Below are positions 35,389-45,786 of a stretch of DNA of 51,865 nucleotides, one piece after another. The stretch comes from Bacillota bacterium (GTDB lineage: Bacteria; Armatimonadota; HRBIN16), in contig JAIMBJ010000026.1 of assembly GCA_023511455.1 (NCBI GenBank), positions 1-51,865 on the forward strand, in the 5' to 3' direction. The number at the start of each line of letters is the position of its first letter. The first letter of the stretch is position 1. A program made the translations under genes and the position numbers. The notes under the pieces were generated by a model. It worked only from the letters and a program-made list of their open reading frames with translations. It made no database searches and was not told the origin of the DNA.

Positions 35389-37704
35389 ATGGCTGAACAG
35401 GAGCTGGTGACTATTGAAATCAACGGCATCGAGCTTCAGGTGCCGAAGGGCGAGATGATTATCGAGTCCGCCAAGCGCATTGGTGTGGACATTCCCTTCT
35501 TTTGCTACCATCCCCGCCTGGGTCGTGGGCAAGCGGCAAACTGTCGGATGTGTCTGGTGGAAGTGGGCACGAAACAGCCTGACGGCTCCGTGCGCATGAT
35601 GCCCAAGCCACAAACGTCTTGCTCGCTGCCCGCCAGCGAGGGTCTGGTCATTTATACCGACACGATGGCTATCCAGAAGGCGCGGCGGGGCGTTCTGGAG
35701 TTTCTGCTGATTAACCATCCGCTCGACTGCCCGATTTGCGACCGCGGCGGCGAGTGTCCCTTGCAGAATAACACGCTGTTTTACGGGCCGGGAGTGTCGC
35801 GCTTTGTGGAGGAGAAGCGCCACTTGCCCAAAGCCTTCCCCATCAGCGATTACGTGGTGCTGGACCGCGAACGGTGCATCCACTGTGCCCGCTGCACGCG
35901 GTTCTCGCAGGAGATTTCGGGCGACGCCCAGCTGGAGTTCCTGAAGCGCGGCGCGGACATGATGGTCAGCACCTTCTACGACACCGAGTTCACGTCGCGC
36001 TTTTCGGGCAATACTATCGAGCTGTGTCCTGTTGGGGCGTTGACGAGCCGCGTATACCGCTTCCGCGCGCGCCCGTGGGATATGAAATCGCAAAAGGGTA
36101 TCTGCACACGCTGTTCCAACGGCTGTAACGTCTGGCTGGATTATCGCCCGAACCGGCTGGTGCGCGTGCTGGGGCGCGAGAACGAAGCGGTTAACGAAGA
36201 GTGGACATGTGATAAGGGCAAGTTCGGGCACGAATATGTCAACAGCGACCGCCGCTTGCTCAGCCCGCTGATCAGGAAGGATGGAAAGTTCGTGACCGCC
36301 GGCTGGGTGGAGGCATACCAGCTGATAGCGTCGCGCCTGCGGCAGGCGGTCGAGCAACACGGTGCGAAGTCGGTCGGGGCGATTGGCGGGGCGCACCTGT
36401 CCAACGAGGAGGCATACCTGTTGCAGAAGCTGATGCGCGTGGCGGTAGGCACGAACAATATCGACCACCGTCTGGAGCGCAACCAGCTGCCACTGGCAGG
36501 CAACGTGATGCTAACTCGATTCGGCGTGCCCTTCGCGCAGAACGCCATCGCCGACATCGAGCAGGCGAAAACAGTGTTCATTTTCGGTTCGGAGCTGGTA
36601 GACGAGCAGCCGATTGTGTTCCTGCGGGCGCGTAAGGCGTGGTACCGGCGCGGAGCGAAGGTGGTTATCGCCTACCCGGAGGTGACGGAGACCGAGCTGC
36701 GCTTCGACGAGCCGCTGGTGTTGCGGTACCGAGAGGGCACGGAAGCTGCGCTGGTCAACGGTTTGATTCACCTGCTGCTTGATTCGAACAAGGCGGTTAC
36801 CGACGCTCTGTCCGCAGACGAATTGCAGGTGTTGCGGGAGTCGGTGCGCGTGTATACCCCTGAGCAGGTTGCTGAAGCGACAGGTGTTCCTGTGCAGCAG
36901 CTGGAAGAGGCGGTGACGCTGCTGGGAGAGGGCACCGTGATATTGTGCGGGGCAAAGGTGCGCAACCATCCTGACCATGCCGGGCTTCTACACGCGCTGG
37001 CGAATCTGACCGTCTTGACCGGCAATGCCGCGCGCGACAACGGCGGTTTGAATATTCTTCTGTCGGAGGTGAACTCGCACGGCGCGGCAGACATGGGAGT
37101 ACTGCCCGACGGGTTACCGGGGCACGCACCGATAGGGGATGAGGAAGCGCGTCAGCGGATAGAGCGGATGTGGGGAGCTGGCCTGCCTGCGGAGCCCGGC
37201 TTCAACACACACGCCATGCTGGAATCTGCCGCGCAGGGACAGATGCAGGTACTGTATATCGTGGGTGAGGACGTGGCACAGAAGTACCATGACCCCGAAC
37301 TGGCGCAGCGTGCGTTGGAGAACGCGGGGTTTGTGATAGTGCAGGACCTGTTCCTGACCGAGACAGCACAATATGCGGACGTGGTGTTGCCCGCGGCGAG
37401 CGTGGCAGAAAAGGAGGGTACCTTTACCAACACCGAGGGGCGGGTGCAGCGCTTCTGGAAGGCGTTCAACTCGCCATCGCCAGAGGTCAAACCCGATTTG
37501 AACATCTTCGCCGAGCTGGCGGTGTATCTGGGCAAGCCGATACCCGTCTTCTCGGCGGAGCAGGTGATGGACGAGATTGCGAAGGTCGTTCCCGCCTACG
37601 CTGCCTGTTGCTATGAGGTGCTTCCCGCAGAAGGGCGTCGCGTTGTGCAGAGTGCGGCGCGGCTGCGGCTGACGCCTGCGGCAGAAGGCGCAGCGGTGTT
37701 GTAA
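35389..37704 (+). CDS. nuoG: NADH-quinone oxidoreductase subunit G
   Basis: ATG 35389 begins 19 bp after nuoF; 771 residues, close to the Thermus length. Cluster ligands can be placed: N1b [2Fe-2S] at C39, C52, C55, C78; N5 at H110, C114, C117, C123; N4 at C163, C166, C169, C213; and the off-pathway N7 at C239, C242, C246, C274, which many NuoG proteins have lost. The remainder is a molybdopterin-oxidoreductase-like fold without evidence of Mo binding. It delivers electrons toward NuoI, which is missing from the operon. Confidence 0.96.
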   Translation: MAEQELVTIEINGIELQVPKGEMIIESAKRIGVDIPFFCYHPRLGRGQAANCRMCLVEVGTKQPDGSVRMMPKPQTSCSLPASEGLVIYTDTMAIQKARRGVLEFLLINHPLDCPICDRGGECPLQNNTLFYGPGVSRFVEEKRHLPKAFPISDYVVLDRERCIHCARCTRFSQEISGDAQLEFLKRGADMMVSTFYDTEFTSRFSGNTIELCPVGALTSRVYRFRARPWDMKSQKGICTRCSNGCNVWLDYRPNRLVRVLGRENEAVNEEWTCDKGKFGHEYVNSDRRLLSPLIRKDGKFVTAGWVEAYQLIASRLRQAVEQHGAKSVGAIGGAHLSNEEAYLLQKLMRVAVGTNNIDHRLERNQLPLAGNVMLTRFGVPFAQNAIADIEQAKTVFIFGSELVDEQPIVFLRARKAWYRRGAKVVIAYPEVTETELRFDEPLVLRYREGTEAALVNGLIHLLLDSNKAVTDALSADELQVLRESVRVYTPEQVAEATGVPVQQLEEAVTLLGEGTVILCGAKVRNHPDHAGLLHALANLTVLTGNAARDNGGLNILLSEVNSHGAADMGVLPDGLPGHAPIGDEEARQRIERMWGAGLPAEPGFNTHAMLESAAQGQMQVLYIVGEDVAQKYHDPELAQRALENAGFVIVQDLFLTETAQYADVVLPAASVAEKEGTFTNTEGRVQRFWKAFNSPSPEVKPDLNIFAELAVYLGKPIPVFSAEQVMDEIAKVVPAYAACCYEVLPAEGRRVVQSAARLRLTPAAEGAAVL

Positions 37705-37731
37705 TATACTGAAAGATGGACAAAGGGGTGG

Positions 37732-38766
37732 TTGAGGAGAGTGGACGCATTACTGAATAACCCTTGGGTGGTTATCCCGCTACGGATTCTGATTGTCATC
37801 GGATTCATCCTGACCCTGGTGCCAGGACTGGTGTGGCTGGAGCGCCGCGTGCTGGCGTTGATGCAAATCCGCAAGGGCCCGAACCGAGTGGGGCCGGCGG
37901 GGCTGTTACAGCCAGTAGCGGACGGGATTAAGCTGTTCTTTAAGGAGGACGTTGTTCCCGAGCGGGTAGACCGATTTATTTACTTTCTCGCGCCAGCGGG
38001 TTTCCTAATACCAGTACTGATAGCACCTGCGATTATCCCCTGGGGACCCAATGACCGTCTGACGCCGATTGCCGACGTGAACATCGGTATCCTGTTTTTG
38101 CTGGCAATGACGTCGCTGACGGTATACGGCATCGTGCTGGCGGGTTGGTCTTCGAACAACAAATACTCGCTGCTGGGTGGGCTGCGCGCTTCCGCACAGA
38201 CCATCTCGTATGAGCTGGCGATGGGGTTGTCTATCATCTCGGTGGTGCTGCTCACAGGCTCGCTATCCATGCGCGACATGGTACTGAATCAGCAGGGCAG
38301 CCTCGGCATGTTGAACTGGCATGTGTTCCGCTTTTTCCCGCTGGGGCTGATTGCAACGGGCATTTTTCTGGTGGCGATGCTTGCGGAGACGAACCGCGCC
38401 CCCTTTGACCTGCCGGAAGCGGAAAGCGAACTGATAGCGGGCTATCACACCGAATACAGCAGCATGAAGTTCGCGATGTTCTTCATGGGCGAGTATGCCA
38501 GCATGATTACCATCTCCGCGGTGATGGTAACGCTGTTCTTCGGTGGCTGGCTGCCGCCGCTGCCGTTCGCGCCCTTCACGTGGGTGCCTGGTCCAATCTG
38601 GTTTCTGCTGAAGCTGGGCGTGTTCATCTACTTTTTCATCTGGGTGCGGGCGACGTTGCCCCGCCTGCGATACGATATGCTGATGAAGCTGGGCTGGCTG
38701 CGCCTGTTGCCAACGGCTCTGGTCAACCTGTTTTTAGTCGCCATCATCGTGTGGTGGCAGAAGTAA
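37732..38766 (+). CDS. nuoH: NADH-quinone oxidoreductase subunit H
   Basis: A 344-residue membrane subunit of about eight helices linking quinone site and proton channels. Conserved elements: [39 protein letters not shown], the [17 protein letters not shown] loop, and [21 protein letters not shown]. The start is uncertain: TTG 37732 (AAGGGG upstream) or GTG 37741 in the same frame. The next gene is nuoJ, 10 bp on, so nuoI is absent from its usual place. Confidence 0.95.
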   Translation: MRRVDALLNNPWVVIPLRILIVIGFILTLVPGLVWLERRVLALMQIRKGPNRVGPAGLLQPVADGIKLFFKEDVVPERVDRFIYFLAPAGFLIPVLIAPAIIPWGPNDRLTPIADVNIGILFLLAMTSLTVYGIVLAGWSSNNKYSLLGGLRASAQTISYELAMGLSIISVVLLTGSLSMRDMVLNQQGSLGMLNWHVFRFFPLGLIATGIFLVAMLAETNRAPFDLPEAESELIAGYHTEYSSMKFAMFFMGEYASMITISAVMVTLFFGGWLPPLPFAPFTWVPGPIWFLLKLGVFIYFFIWVRATLPRLRYDMLMKLGWLRLLPTALVNLFLVAIIVWWQK

Positions 38767-38776
38767 GGAGGACGGG

Positions 38777-39271
38777 ATGCTTGCACAGATTCTGTTCTGG
38801 CTGATGGCGCTGGTGATTGTGGTAACGTCCATCGGCGTGGTGGCGGTGCGCAACCCCGTGCGCAGTGCGCTGAACCTGGTGGCGAACTTCTTTGCGCTGG
38901 CAGTGCTGTATCTACTGCTTTACGCGCAGTTCGTGGCAGTGGTGCAGATTATCGTCTACGCGGGCGCGATTATGGTGCTGTTCCTGTTTACCATCATGCT
39001 GTTGAATCTGGGCGCGCCGTCGGAAATGGTGGAACGGTATGAGTGGAAGCGTCCCGTGACGGTAGGATTGGCGTTGCTGTTCGTGATTGTGCTGTCTGGT
39101 GGGGTGTTCGCGCGGTTGGGGCAGGCGCAGCCTGCGCCCGATGACATCGGCACGGTGCAGATGGTGGGCAAGTACCTGTTTACCGACTGGGTGTATCCCT
39201 TCGAGTTGACTTCGGTGCTTCTGCTGATTGCGATTGTGGGCGCGATTGTCATGGCGAAGCGGAGGTTCTGA
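38777..39271 (+). CDS. nuoJ: NADH-quinone oxidoreductase subunit J
   Basis: A 164-residue five-helix membrane subunit, with AAGGAGG before ATG 38777. The characteristic [28 protein letters not shown] and [20 protein letters not shown] helices are present; the latter contains the pi-bulge region that couples quinone chemistry to proton movement. The stop TGA is directly followed by the start of a 28-codon gene. Confidence 0.95.
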   Translation: MLAQILFWLMALVIVVTSIGVVAVRNPVRSALNLVANFFALAVLYLLLYAQFVAVVQIIVYAGAIMVLFLFTIMLLNLGAPSEMVERYEWKRPVTVGLALLFVIVLSGGVFARLGQAQPAPDDIGTVQMVGKYLFTDWVYPFELTSVLLLIAIVGAIVMAKRRF

Positions 39272-39358
39272 ATGGTAGTCGGCTGGAGGGAGCTGCTGGT
39301 GGTTCTGGTGGTAGCCATGGTGCTGATTTTTATGGTCAGGGTCATGCGGAGGCTGTAG
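39272..39358 (+). CDS. 28-residue membrane peptide between nuoJ and nuoK
   Basis: ATG 39272 immediately follows the nuoJ stop, and GGAGG lies 6 nt upstream. The peptide starts [10 protein letters not shown], is a single hydrophobic helix through [12 protein letters not shown], and ends with the basic VRVMRRL; TAG is at 39356-39358. Its 3' end also carries the GGAGG for nuoK, 2 bp beyond the stop. It could be a small accessory membrane peptide, or simply a translation relay that couples nuoJ to nuoK. No homologue was recognised. Confidence 0.5.
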   Translation: MVVGWRELLVVLVVAMVLIFMVRVMRRL

Positions 39359-39360
39359 GC

Positions 39361-39681
39361 ATGGAGGCAATACCGGTCAGCTGGTATCTGATGTTGAGCG
39401 CGTTTATGTTCGCAATGGGCGTGACCGGAGTGGTCATCCGGCGCAACCCCATCGTGATATTCATGTGCATTGAACTCATGCTGAACGCGGCGAACCTGGC
39501 GTTTCTGGCTTTCGCGCGGCAGCAGGCGCAGTTGGGGGCGCAGGTCGCGGGGCAGGTGTATACGATACTGGTGATGGCGGTGGCGGCAGCGGAAGTGGCA
39601 ATCGGGCTGGGGATTATCGTTGCCATCTACCGACTGCGCGACACCATTAACGTGGACGAGATGAACCTGCTGAAGTTCTGA
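39361..39681 (+). CDS. nuoK: NADH-quinone oxidoreductase subunit K
   Basis: A 106-residue three-helix subunit of normal length. The two buried glutamates of the proton path are recognisable in [15 protein letters not shown] and [18 protein letters not shown], with the C-terminal [13 protein letters not shown] typical of the family. It starts 2 bp after the small gene and ends 12 bp before nuoL. Confidence 0.96.
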   Translation: MEAIPVSWYLMLSAFMFAMGVTGVVIRRNPIVIFMCIELMLNAANLAFLAFARQQAQLGAQVAGQVYTILVMAVAAAEVAIGLGIIVAIYRLRDTINVDEMNLLKF

Positions 39682-39693
39682 GGGAGGACTGCG

Positions 39694-41724
39694 ATGACCA
39701 GTACCTTTGACCTGATATGGGCGGTTATCGGCTTACCGCTGGCGGGCTTCCTGTTCCACGCCTTCTTGGGGAAGCGGGTTAGCAAGAAGGTGGTGGGAAC
39801 GGTTGGCACGGCGGTAGTGCTTGGGGCGTTCGCGCTATCGGTGTACCTGTTGCTGGAACTGTTGAAGCGACCTGCTGAGGAACAACAAGTTATCAGCACG
39901 CTGTGGCGATGGATTGAGGCGGGCGAGTTCAAGGTATCGTTCGAAGCGCTGGTAGACCCGCTGTCTTTGCTGATGGCGTTGATTGTCACGGGCGTTGGGG
40001 GACTTATCCATCTCTACTCCACTGGCTACATGGCGGGTGACGAGGACTATCCCCGTTTCTTCACCTACTTGAATCTGTTTATCGTGTTCATGTTGACGCT
40101 GGTTCTCAGCAACAACCTGCTGATGATGTTCGTGGGCTGGGAAGGCGTCGGATTGTGTTCGTATCTGCTGATTGGGTTCTGGTATAAGGACAAGGTGAAT
40201 ACCGATTCGGCGAACAAGGCGTTCATCGTCAACCGCATCGGCGACTGGGGCTTCATGCTGGCGGTCATCCTGTCGTTCTGGACGTTTGGCACGCTGAACT
40301 TCGCGGGCGAGGAAAGCATGTTCCAGCGGGCGATAGACATGAACCAGCAGGGTATGCTCTCGGCAGGCATCATCACCGCCATCGCTTTGTTGCTGTTCGT
40401 AGGGGCGACGGGCAAGTCCGCGCAGTTTCCGCTCTATATGTGGTTACCCGACGCGATGGCAGGTCCCACCCCTGTCTCCGCACTGATTCACGCCGCGACG
40501 ATGGTCACCGCTGGCGTGGTGATGGTTACCCGCTGCCATGTGTTTTTTGAACTGGCGCCAGCGGCGATGCTGGTGGTGGCGGTGATTGGGGTGTTTACCG
40601 CCATCTTTGCCGCGACCATCGCCATCGCGCAGACGGACATCAAACGCGTGCTGGCATATTCCACGGTGAGCCAGCTGGGTTACATGTTTCTGGGGTGCGG
40701 TGTGGGGGCGTTCGCCTCGGGTATGTTCCACGTGACCACGCACGCTTTCTTCAAGGCGCTGCTGTTCCTGGGTTCGGGGTCGGTGATACTTGCGCTGCAC
40801 CACGAGCAGGACATGCGGCGCATGGGCGGACTGGCGAAGTACCTGCCCATCACCTACTGGACAATGCTGGCAGGCTGGCTGGCAATCTCGGGCGTTCCCC
40901 CGCTGGCGGGCTTCTTCTCGAAGGACGAGATACTCGCCGCGACCTTTGGCACGCACGCCCTGCCCGTGAGCATGGGACAAATCCTGTGGGCGGTGGGACT
41001 GGCGACGGCGTTGCTGACGGCGTTTTACATGACGCGCCTGATAGGATTGACCTTCTGGGGAACGCCCCGCTGGGCAGCGGCGCACGCCCACCACGGCAAA
41101 GACGACGTGCATGGGCATGGCGCGCATGGTCATCACGGCGAACCGAAGGAGTCTCCGCCCAGCATGACCGTTCCGCTGATGATTCTGGCAGTGCTGTCAG
41201 TGGTGGGCGGATTCATCGGCGGATTCGCGCCGCTGCATATTCCCAGCCTGTTCGAGGCGTTTCTGGAGCCGTCTGCTGGATTAAAAGTGCTGGGTGAGGA
41301 TGCCGTGCCCCATCTGCCTGTCCGCGTGGAATGGATACTGGTTGGGGCGTCGGTGGCGGCGGCAGTGCTGGGCATCTGGTACGGCTGGTCGCGCTATCGG
41401 AAGGGCTTGCCCGAACGCGAACGCGAGCTGGCTGGCGTGCGCAAGGTGCTGTACAACCAGTACTACTATGACTGGCTGATGGTAAAGGGCATAGGCTTAT
41501 GGCTGGGCGGCAAAATCGCGAACTGGATGTGGCAGTTTGTGGACGTGCGCCTCGTGGACGGGCTGGTAAACGGCATCGCGGGTCTTACAGGTTTGGTGGG
41601 CAGTAGCCTGCGGCGCGTGCAGACAGGCTATGTGCGCAGCTACGCTTTCACTATTCTGATTGGAGCAATTGTGCTGCTGGTATGGCTATTAATACGAGGG
41701 GCAAGTGCGGGGGTGGCGAGGTAA
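39694..41724 (+). CDS. nuoL: NADH-quinone oxidoreductase subunit L (antiporter-like)
   Basis: A 676-residue antiporter-like subunit with about 15-16 helices and the long lateral helix toward the C-terminus. The Glu/Lys pair of the proton channel is placed at E150 (FVGWEGVGLCSYLL) and K241 (GATGKSAQFPLYMWLPDAM). A His-rich cytoplasmic or periplasmic loop (HHGKDDVHGHGAHGHHGE, about residues 465-490) is notable but seen in other NuoL proteins. GGGAGG precedes ATG 39694. Confidence 0.96.
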   Translation: MTSTFDLIWAVIGLPLAGFLFHAFLGKRVSKKVVGTVGTAVVLGAFALSVYLLLELLKRPAEEQQVISTLWRWIEAGEFKVSFEALVDPLSLLMALIVTGVGGLIHLYSTGYMAGDEDYPRFFTYLNLFIVFMLTLVLSNNLLMMFVGWEGVGLCSYLLIGFWYKDKVNTDSANKAFIVNRIGDWGFMLAVILSFWTFGTLNFAGEESMFQRAIDMNQQGMLSAGIITAIALLLFVGATGKSAQFPLYMWLPDAMAGPTPVSALIHAATMVTAGVVMVTRCHVFFELAPAAMLVVAVIGVFTAIFAATIAIAQTDIKRVLAYSTVSQLGYMFLGCGVGAFASGMFHVTTHAFFKALLFLGSGSVILALHHEQDMRRMGGLAKYLPITYWTMLAGWLAISGVPPLAGFFSKDEILAATFGTHALPVSMGQILWAVGLATALLTAFYMTRLIGLTFWGTPRWAAAHAHHGKDDVHGHGAHGHHGEPKESPPSMTVPLMILAVLSVVGGFIGGFAPLHIPSLFEAFLEPSAGLKVLGEDAVPHLPVRVEWILVGASVAAAVLGIWYGWSRYRKGLPERERELAGVRKVLYNQYYYDWLMVKGIGLWLGGKIANWMWQFVDVRLVDGLVNGIAGLTGLVGSSLRRVQTGYVRSYAFTILIGAIVLLVWLLIRGASAGVAR

Positions 41725-41727
41725 GCG

Positions 41728-43284
41728 ATGGAGACGACCACACCAGGATTGTTGACACTGATTATCTTCCTGCCGCTGGCGGGCGCGCTGATTCTGCTGC
41801 TGATGCCACGTGAGAACGTCAGTGCCATCCGCTGGTTCACGCTGGCGGTGACGACAGTGGTATTTGTGCTGTCGCTGCGGTTGTATTTCGGGTTCGACGC
41901 TGGCAGCGCGGGTATGCAGTTCCGTGAGTTCGCTCTGTGGATGCCCCAGTTCGGAATCCACTACCATCTGGGCATTGACGGCATCAGCCTGTGGCTGGTA
42001 TTGCTGACCACCTTCCTGACGGTGCTTTCAGTGGCGTTCTCGTGGGTGGTGGAGGAGCGCGTGAAGGAGTACATGTTCTTCATGTTGCTGCTGGAGACGG
42101 GAATGCTGGGCGTGTTTTGCGCGCTGGATTTGGTGCTGTTTTATGTGTTCTGGGAAGCGATGCTGGTACCGATGTACTTCCTGATTGGCATGTGGGGCGG
42201 GGAGCGGCGCATCTACGCAGCGATTAAGTTCTTCTTGTTCACCTTCTTCGGCAGCATCCTGATGCTGGTGGCGATTGTCGCGCTGTATTACCTGCACCGC
42301 GACATGACGGGCATGGCTACCTTCGACCTGCTGAAAATCCAGCAGGCACTGGCAACCAGCCCGCTACCCCTTCATCTGCAGTTGTGGCTGTTCGCAGCGT
42401 TCGCGCTGGCGTTTGCGATTAAGGTGCCGATGTTCCCGTTCCATACCTGGTTGCCCGATGCGCACGTGGAGGCACCGACGGCAGGGTCGGTGATTCTGGC
42501 GGGCGTGTTGCTGAAGATGGGCACCTACGGTTTCCTGCGGTTCTGTCTGCCGCTGTTCCCCGATGCGTCGCAGGTGGCTGCCCCGCTGATGCTGACGCTG
42601 GCAGTCATCGGCATCATCTATGGGGCGATTGTGGCGGCAGTGCAGCCCGATGTGAAGAAGCTGGTAGCGTATTCCAGCGTCAGCCACTTGGGCTTCGTGA
42701 TGCTGGGGCTGTTCGCGCTGAACGCACAGGGGCTGACGGGCAGCATCCTGCAGCAGGTCAATCACGGCATTAGTACGGGCGCGCTGTTCCTGCTGGTGGG
42801 CATGATTTACGAGCGCAGGCACACCCGCCTGATTGCGGAGTTCGGCGGGCTGAAGCGCGTGATGCCCGTGTACGCGGCCTTCTTCCTGCTGGTGATGCTG
42901 TCTTCAGTGGGGCTGCCGTCCACCAACGGGTTCGTGGGCGAGTTTCTCACCCTGTTGGGGGGATGGGCGGCGAGCGTTCCGTTGACGGTCATCGCCGCGT
43001 CGGGGGTGATCCTAGCGGCGGTGTATCTGTTGTGGATGTTTCAGCGGGTGTTTTACGGCGAGCCATCGGAGAAAAACGCCCACCTGCCCGACCTGAACCT
43101 GCGCGAAATCGCCATTCTGGTGCCTATCGTGGTGCTTATCTTCTGGATTGGTTTGTATCCCAGCACGTTTATAGACCCGATGCAGGCTTCGGTAGACAAC
43201 CTGATTCGGCAGGTGAACGGCGACGCGGGCGCAGCTTGGCTGGCGCAGATGGGTGAATCAGTGGTACAATCGGTAACACGTTAG
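41728..43284 (+). CDS. nuoM: NADH-quinone oxidoreductase subunit M (antiporter-like)
   Basis: A 518-residue antiporter-like subunit, 3 bp after nuoL, with GAGG before ATG 41728. Proton-path residues are E143 ([15 protein letters not shown]) and K232 ([18 protein letters not shown]). The segment [19 protein letters not shown] is also typical. The length matches E. coli NuoM. It is followed, unusually, by a cytoplasmic enzyme gene before nuoN. Confidence 0.96.
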   Translation: METTTPGLLTLIIFLPLAGALILLLMPRENVSAIRWFTLAVTTVVFVLSLRLYFGFDAGSAGMQFREFALWMPQFGIHYHLGIDGISLWLVLLTTFLTVLSVAFSWVVEERVKEYMFFMLLLETGMLGVFCALDLVLFYVFWEAMLVPMYFLIGMWGGERRIYAAIKFFLFTFFGSILMLVAIVALYYLHRDMTGMATFDLLKIQQALATSPLPLHLQLWLFAAFALAFAIKVPMFPFHTWLPDAHVEAPTAGSVILAGVLLKMGTYGFLRFCLPLFPDASQVAAPLMLTLAVIGIIYGAIVAAVQPDVKKLVAYSSVSHLGFVMLGLFALNAQGLTGSILQQVNHGISTGALFLLVGMIYERRHTRLIAEFGGLKRVMPVYAAFFLLVMLSSVGLPSTNGFVGEFLTLLGGWAASVPLTVIAASGVILAAVYLLWMFQRVFYGEPSEKNAHLPDLNLREIAILVPIVVLIFWIGLYPSTFIDPMQASVDNLIRQVNGDAGAAWLAQMGESVVQSVTR

Positions 43285-43307
43285 CAACTACGGGAGGGCG
43301 AACGGCG

Positions 43308-44249
43308 ATGACCAAATTCGAACGCATTCAGGCAGCGATACGGGGCGAGGCGGTAGACCGCGTGCCGTACAGCCTGTGGTATCACTTCCGACTGAACCCA
43401 CCCGCAGGGGAGACTCTGGCAAACGCGGAGCTGGAGTTCTACGCTAAATATGACCCCGACCTGTTCAAGGTAATGCACGACATCCCGTATGAGATGCCGC
43501 TGGGCATGGCATCGATTCACTCTATCAGCGACTGGGCGAAGCTATCGGTGCTTCCCCCTGACAAGGGCAACTTTGGCGAGCAGCTGGCGGCGTTGCGCAT
43601 CATCCAGCGGCGCAAGGGAGACGACGCGCCCATTGTGGACACGGTGTTCAACGTGTTCGCTTACGCGCAGAAGATTTCGCAGCAGCAGCTGTTGAACCAC
43701 CTTCGCCAGGATGCAGATACCGTACGCATTGGGCTGGAACGTATCGCGCAGTCGCTGGCGGGCTACGCAAGGAAGTTGGCGGAGGAGGGCATCGGTACCT
43801 ATCTGGCGGTGGCTGGCGCAAGTGCTGACTTGGCGACGCCAGAAGAGTATGAGCGTATCTTCCTGCCGCTGGATGAGATGGTGCTGGATGCGGCGCAGGG
43901 CGCGCCGGTGAACGTACTGCATCTGCACGGCGAGAACATCTACTTCGACCTGATGCTGCCGCTGAGCGCGAAGGCGCACATCCTGTCCTGGAGCAACCGA
44001 ATCACCGCACCATCCATTCCCGAAGCGCGGCTGAAGTACACGGGCTGCATCATGGCGGGCGTGGACGAGGTGAACATCAAGAGCATGACAGTGGAGCAGG
44101 TGAAGCAGCAGGTACGCGAGACCATTGAGCAGACGCGAGGACGGGGCATCATCGTCGCGCCCGGTTGCGCTGTGCCCACCGATACGCCGCCAGAGCTGTT
44201 ACTTGCCATCCGTGAGGCTGTGCTGGAAGCAGGAGGAGCGCAGGCATGA
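43308..44249 (+). CDS. UroD/MtaA-superfamily protein inside the nuo operon
   Basis: A 313-residue barrel protein with GGGAGG before ATG 43308. The N-terminus (FERIQAAIRGEAVDRVPYSLW) is typical of the uroporphyrinogen decarboxylase superfamily, but the MRQAGR signature of true HemE is absent. In corrinoid methyltransferases such as MtaA, zinc is held by an H-x-C pair and a late Cys. Here the matching places read H205-L-H207 and C287 (PGCAVPTDTPPEL), so metal binding is possible with altered ligands. It overlaps the nuoN start by 4 bp (ATGA), so its synthesis is coupled to complex I. Heme synthesis is unlikely; methyl transfer or an assembly role is speculative. Confidence 0.8.
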   Translation: MTKFERIQAAIRGEAVDRVPYSLWYHFRLNPPAGETLANAELEFYAKYDPDLFKVMHDIPYEMPLGMASIHSISDWAKLSVLPPDKGNFGEQLAALRIIQRRKGDDAPIVDTVFNVFAYAQKISQQQLLNHLRQDADTVRIGLERIAQSLAGYARKLAEEGIGTYLAVAGASADLATPEEYERIFLPLDEMVLDAAQGAPVNVLHLHGENIYFDLMLPLSAKAHILSWSNRITAPSIPEARLKYTGCIMAGVDEVNIKSMTVEQVKQQVRETIEQTRGRGIIVAPGCAVPTDTPPELLLAIREAVLEAGGAQA

Positions 44250-45745
44250 ACGGTTACCCGCCGCTGCCCCAGGACATTCGTTTCAGCGCGATTGCGCCAG
44301 AGCTGGTGCTTTCGGTAACGGCGATGGCGGTGTTGCTCATCGGGTTATCAATGCGTCGGGGCACGTATACCCCGCTGGTAGTACTGAGCCTGGTGGGCAT
44401 CGCTGTCAGCGGGGGGACGGTGGTCTTCTTCTGGAATAAGCCTTTGACCGCCTTCGCTGGTACGGTGTTGAGTGACCAGTTTGCGCAGATGGTGCGGCTG
44501 ATTCTGCTGGGCATCGCTGCCATTGCGGTGCTGATGGCGGAACCGTATCTGCAGGAGAAGCGCATCCGCTTTCCCGAGTATTTTGCGCTCGTGCTGTTTT
44601 CCACGGCGGGTGGCATGGTGATGGCGGCGGCGCAGAACCTGCTGGTGCTGTTTATCGGGCTGGAGATATTGTCCCTTTCCATGTATGTGATGGCGGGGCT
44701 GGCGCGTACGGAGGCTCGCTCGGAGGAGGCAGCATTGAAGTACTTTCTGCTGGGGGCGTTCGCGTCAGGTTTCCTGATTTACGGCATTGCGCTTGTTTAC
44801 GGGGCGTCTGGCACCACCAATCTCAACGAACTGATGCCTGCGCTGTTTTCGTCGGAGCCAGCGAAACGGTTGCTGCTGTATGCAGGGTTAGGTTGGATAT
44901 TAGTAGGACTGGGTTTCAAGGCGGCGCTGGTGCCGTTCCACATGTGGACGCCGGATGTCTATGAGGGCGCGCCCACGTCAGCAGCGGCGTTCATGGCGTC
45001 CGCGGCGAAGACGGCAGCGTTTGCGGTGTTCATCCGCGTAGCGTTAGCGTTCCAACCGGCCAGCGCGCTTTGGGTGCCAGTGCTGGCGGTACTGGCTATT
45101 CTGACGATGACGGTGGGAAACCTGCTTGCGCTGGCGCAGACCAACCTGAAGCGGATGCTGGCGTACTCCAGTATTGCGCACGCGGGTTACCTGCTGGTGG
45201 GCGTGGTGGCAGTCAGCAGCTTCCCCTCGGCGCGGGCGGGCATCAGTGCGGTGCTTTACTACTTCATCGCCTACGCGCTGATGACGATGGGCGCGTTTGC
45301 AGTAGCGTCGCTGATGGCGCACGAGGGGCGCGAGAGCAACCTGATTGACGATTTGTCAGGGCTGGGCACGCGCAGCCCGCATGCCGCCGCGATGATGACG
45401 GTGTTCATGCTGTCGCTGGCGGGCATCCCGACGACCGCGGGCTTTCTGGGCAAGTTTTTCCTGTTCAACGCTGCCTTGCAGCAGGGTTCGGTGGGGCTAT
45501 TGCTGGCGATTGTGCTGGCGGTCAACAGCGTTATCTCCGCGTTCTACTACCTGCGGCTGATTGTGGTCATGTATTTCCGCCCGACGGAACTGCCTGCGTT
45601 GCCGCGGCCTGGCTTCGGCTTGCAGCTGGCGATAGCGTTGTGCATGGTGGGCAGTCTGATTTTCGGGCTGTATCCGCTGGGTTGGGATCAGGCGCAGCAG
45701 GCAGCAGATGGCGTCGTGCGCGTGGTGCAAACGGTGCAGCGGTAG
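44246..45745 (+). CDS. nuoN: NADH-quinone oxidoreductase subunit N (antiporter-like)
   Basis: A 499-residue antiporter-like subunit with about 14 helices. Proton-path residues are E140 (FIGLEILSLSMYVMAGL) and K225 (GLGFKAALVPFHMWTPDVYEG). Its ATG lies within the end of the UroD-like gene. It is the last gene of the operon; a convergent toxin gene ends 41 bp downstream, with no clear terminator between them. Confidence 0.96.
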   Translation: MNGYPPLPQDIRFSAIAPELVLSVTAMAVLLIGLSMRRGTYTPLVVLSLVGIAVSGGTVVFFWNKPLTAFAGTVLSDQFAQMVRLILLGIAAIAVLMAEPYLQEKRIRFPEYFALVLFSTAGGMVMAAAQNLLVLFIGLEILSLSMYVMAGLARTEARSEEAALKYFLLGAFASGFLIYGIALVYGASGTTNLNELMPALFSSEPAKRLLLYAGLGWILVGLGFKAALVPFHMWTPDVYEGAPTSAAAFMASAAKTAAFAVFIRVALAFQPASALWVPVLAVLAILTMTVGNLLALAQTNLKRMLAYSSIAHAGYLLVGVVAVSSFPSARAGISAVLYYFIAYALMTMGAFAVASLMAHEGRESNLIDDLSGLGTRSPHAAAMMTVFMLSLAGIPTTAGFLGKFFLFNAALQQGSVGLLLAIVLAVNSVISAFYYLRLIVVMYFRPTELPALPRPGFGLQLAIALCMVGSLIFGLYPLGWDQAQQAADGVVRVVQTVQR

Positions 45746-45786
45746 GGGTTTGTGGCGGGTGCCGTTTAGTTCCAGTGATGTTGCAG

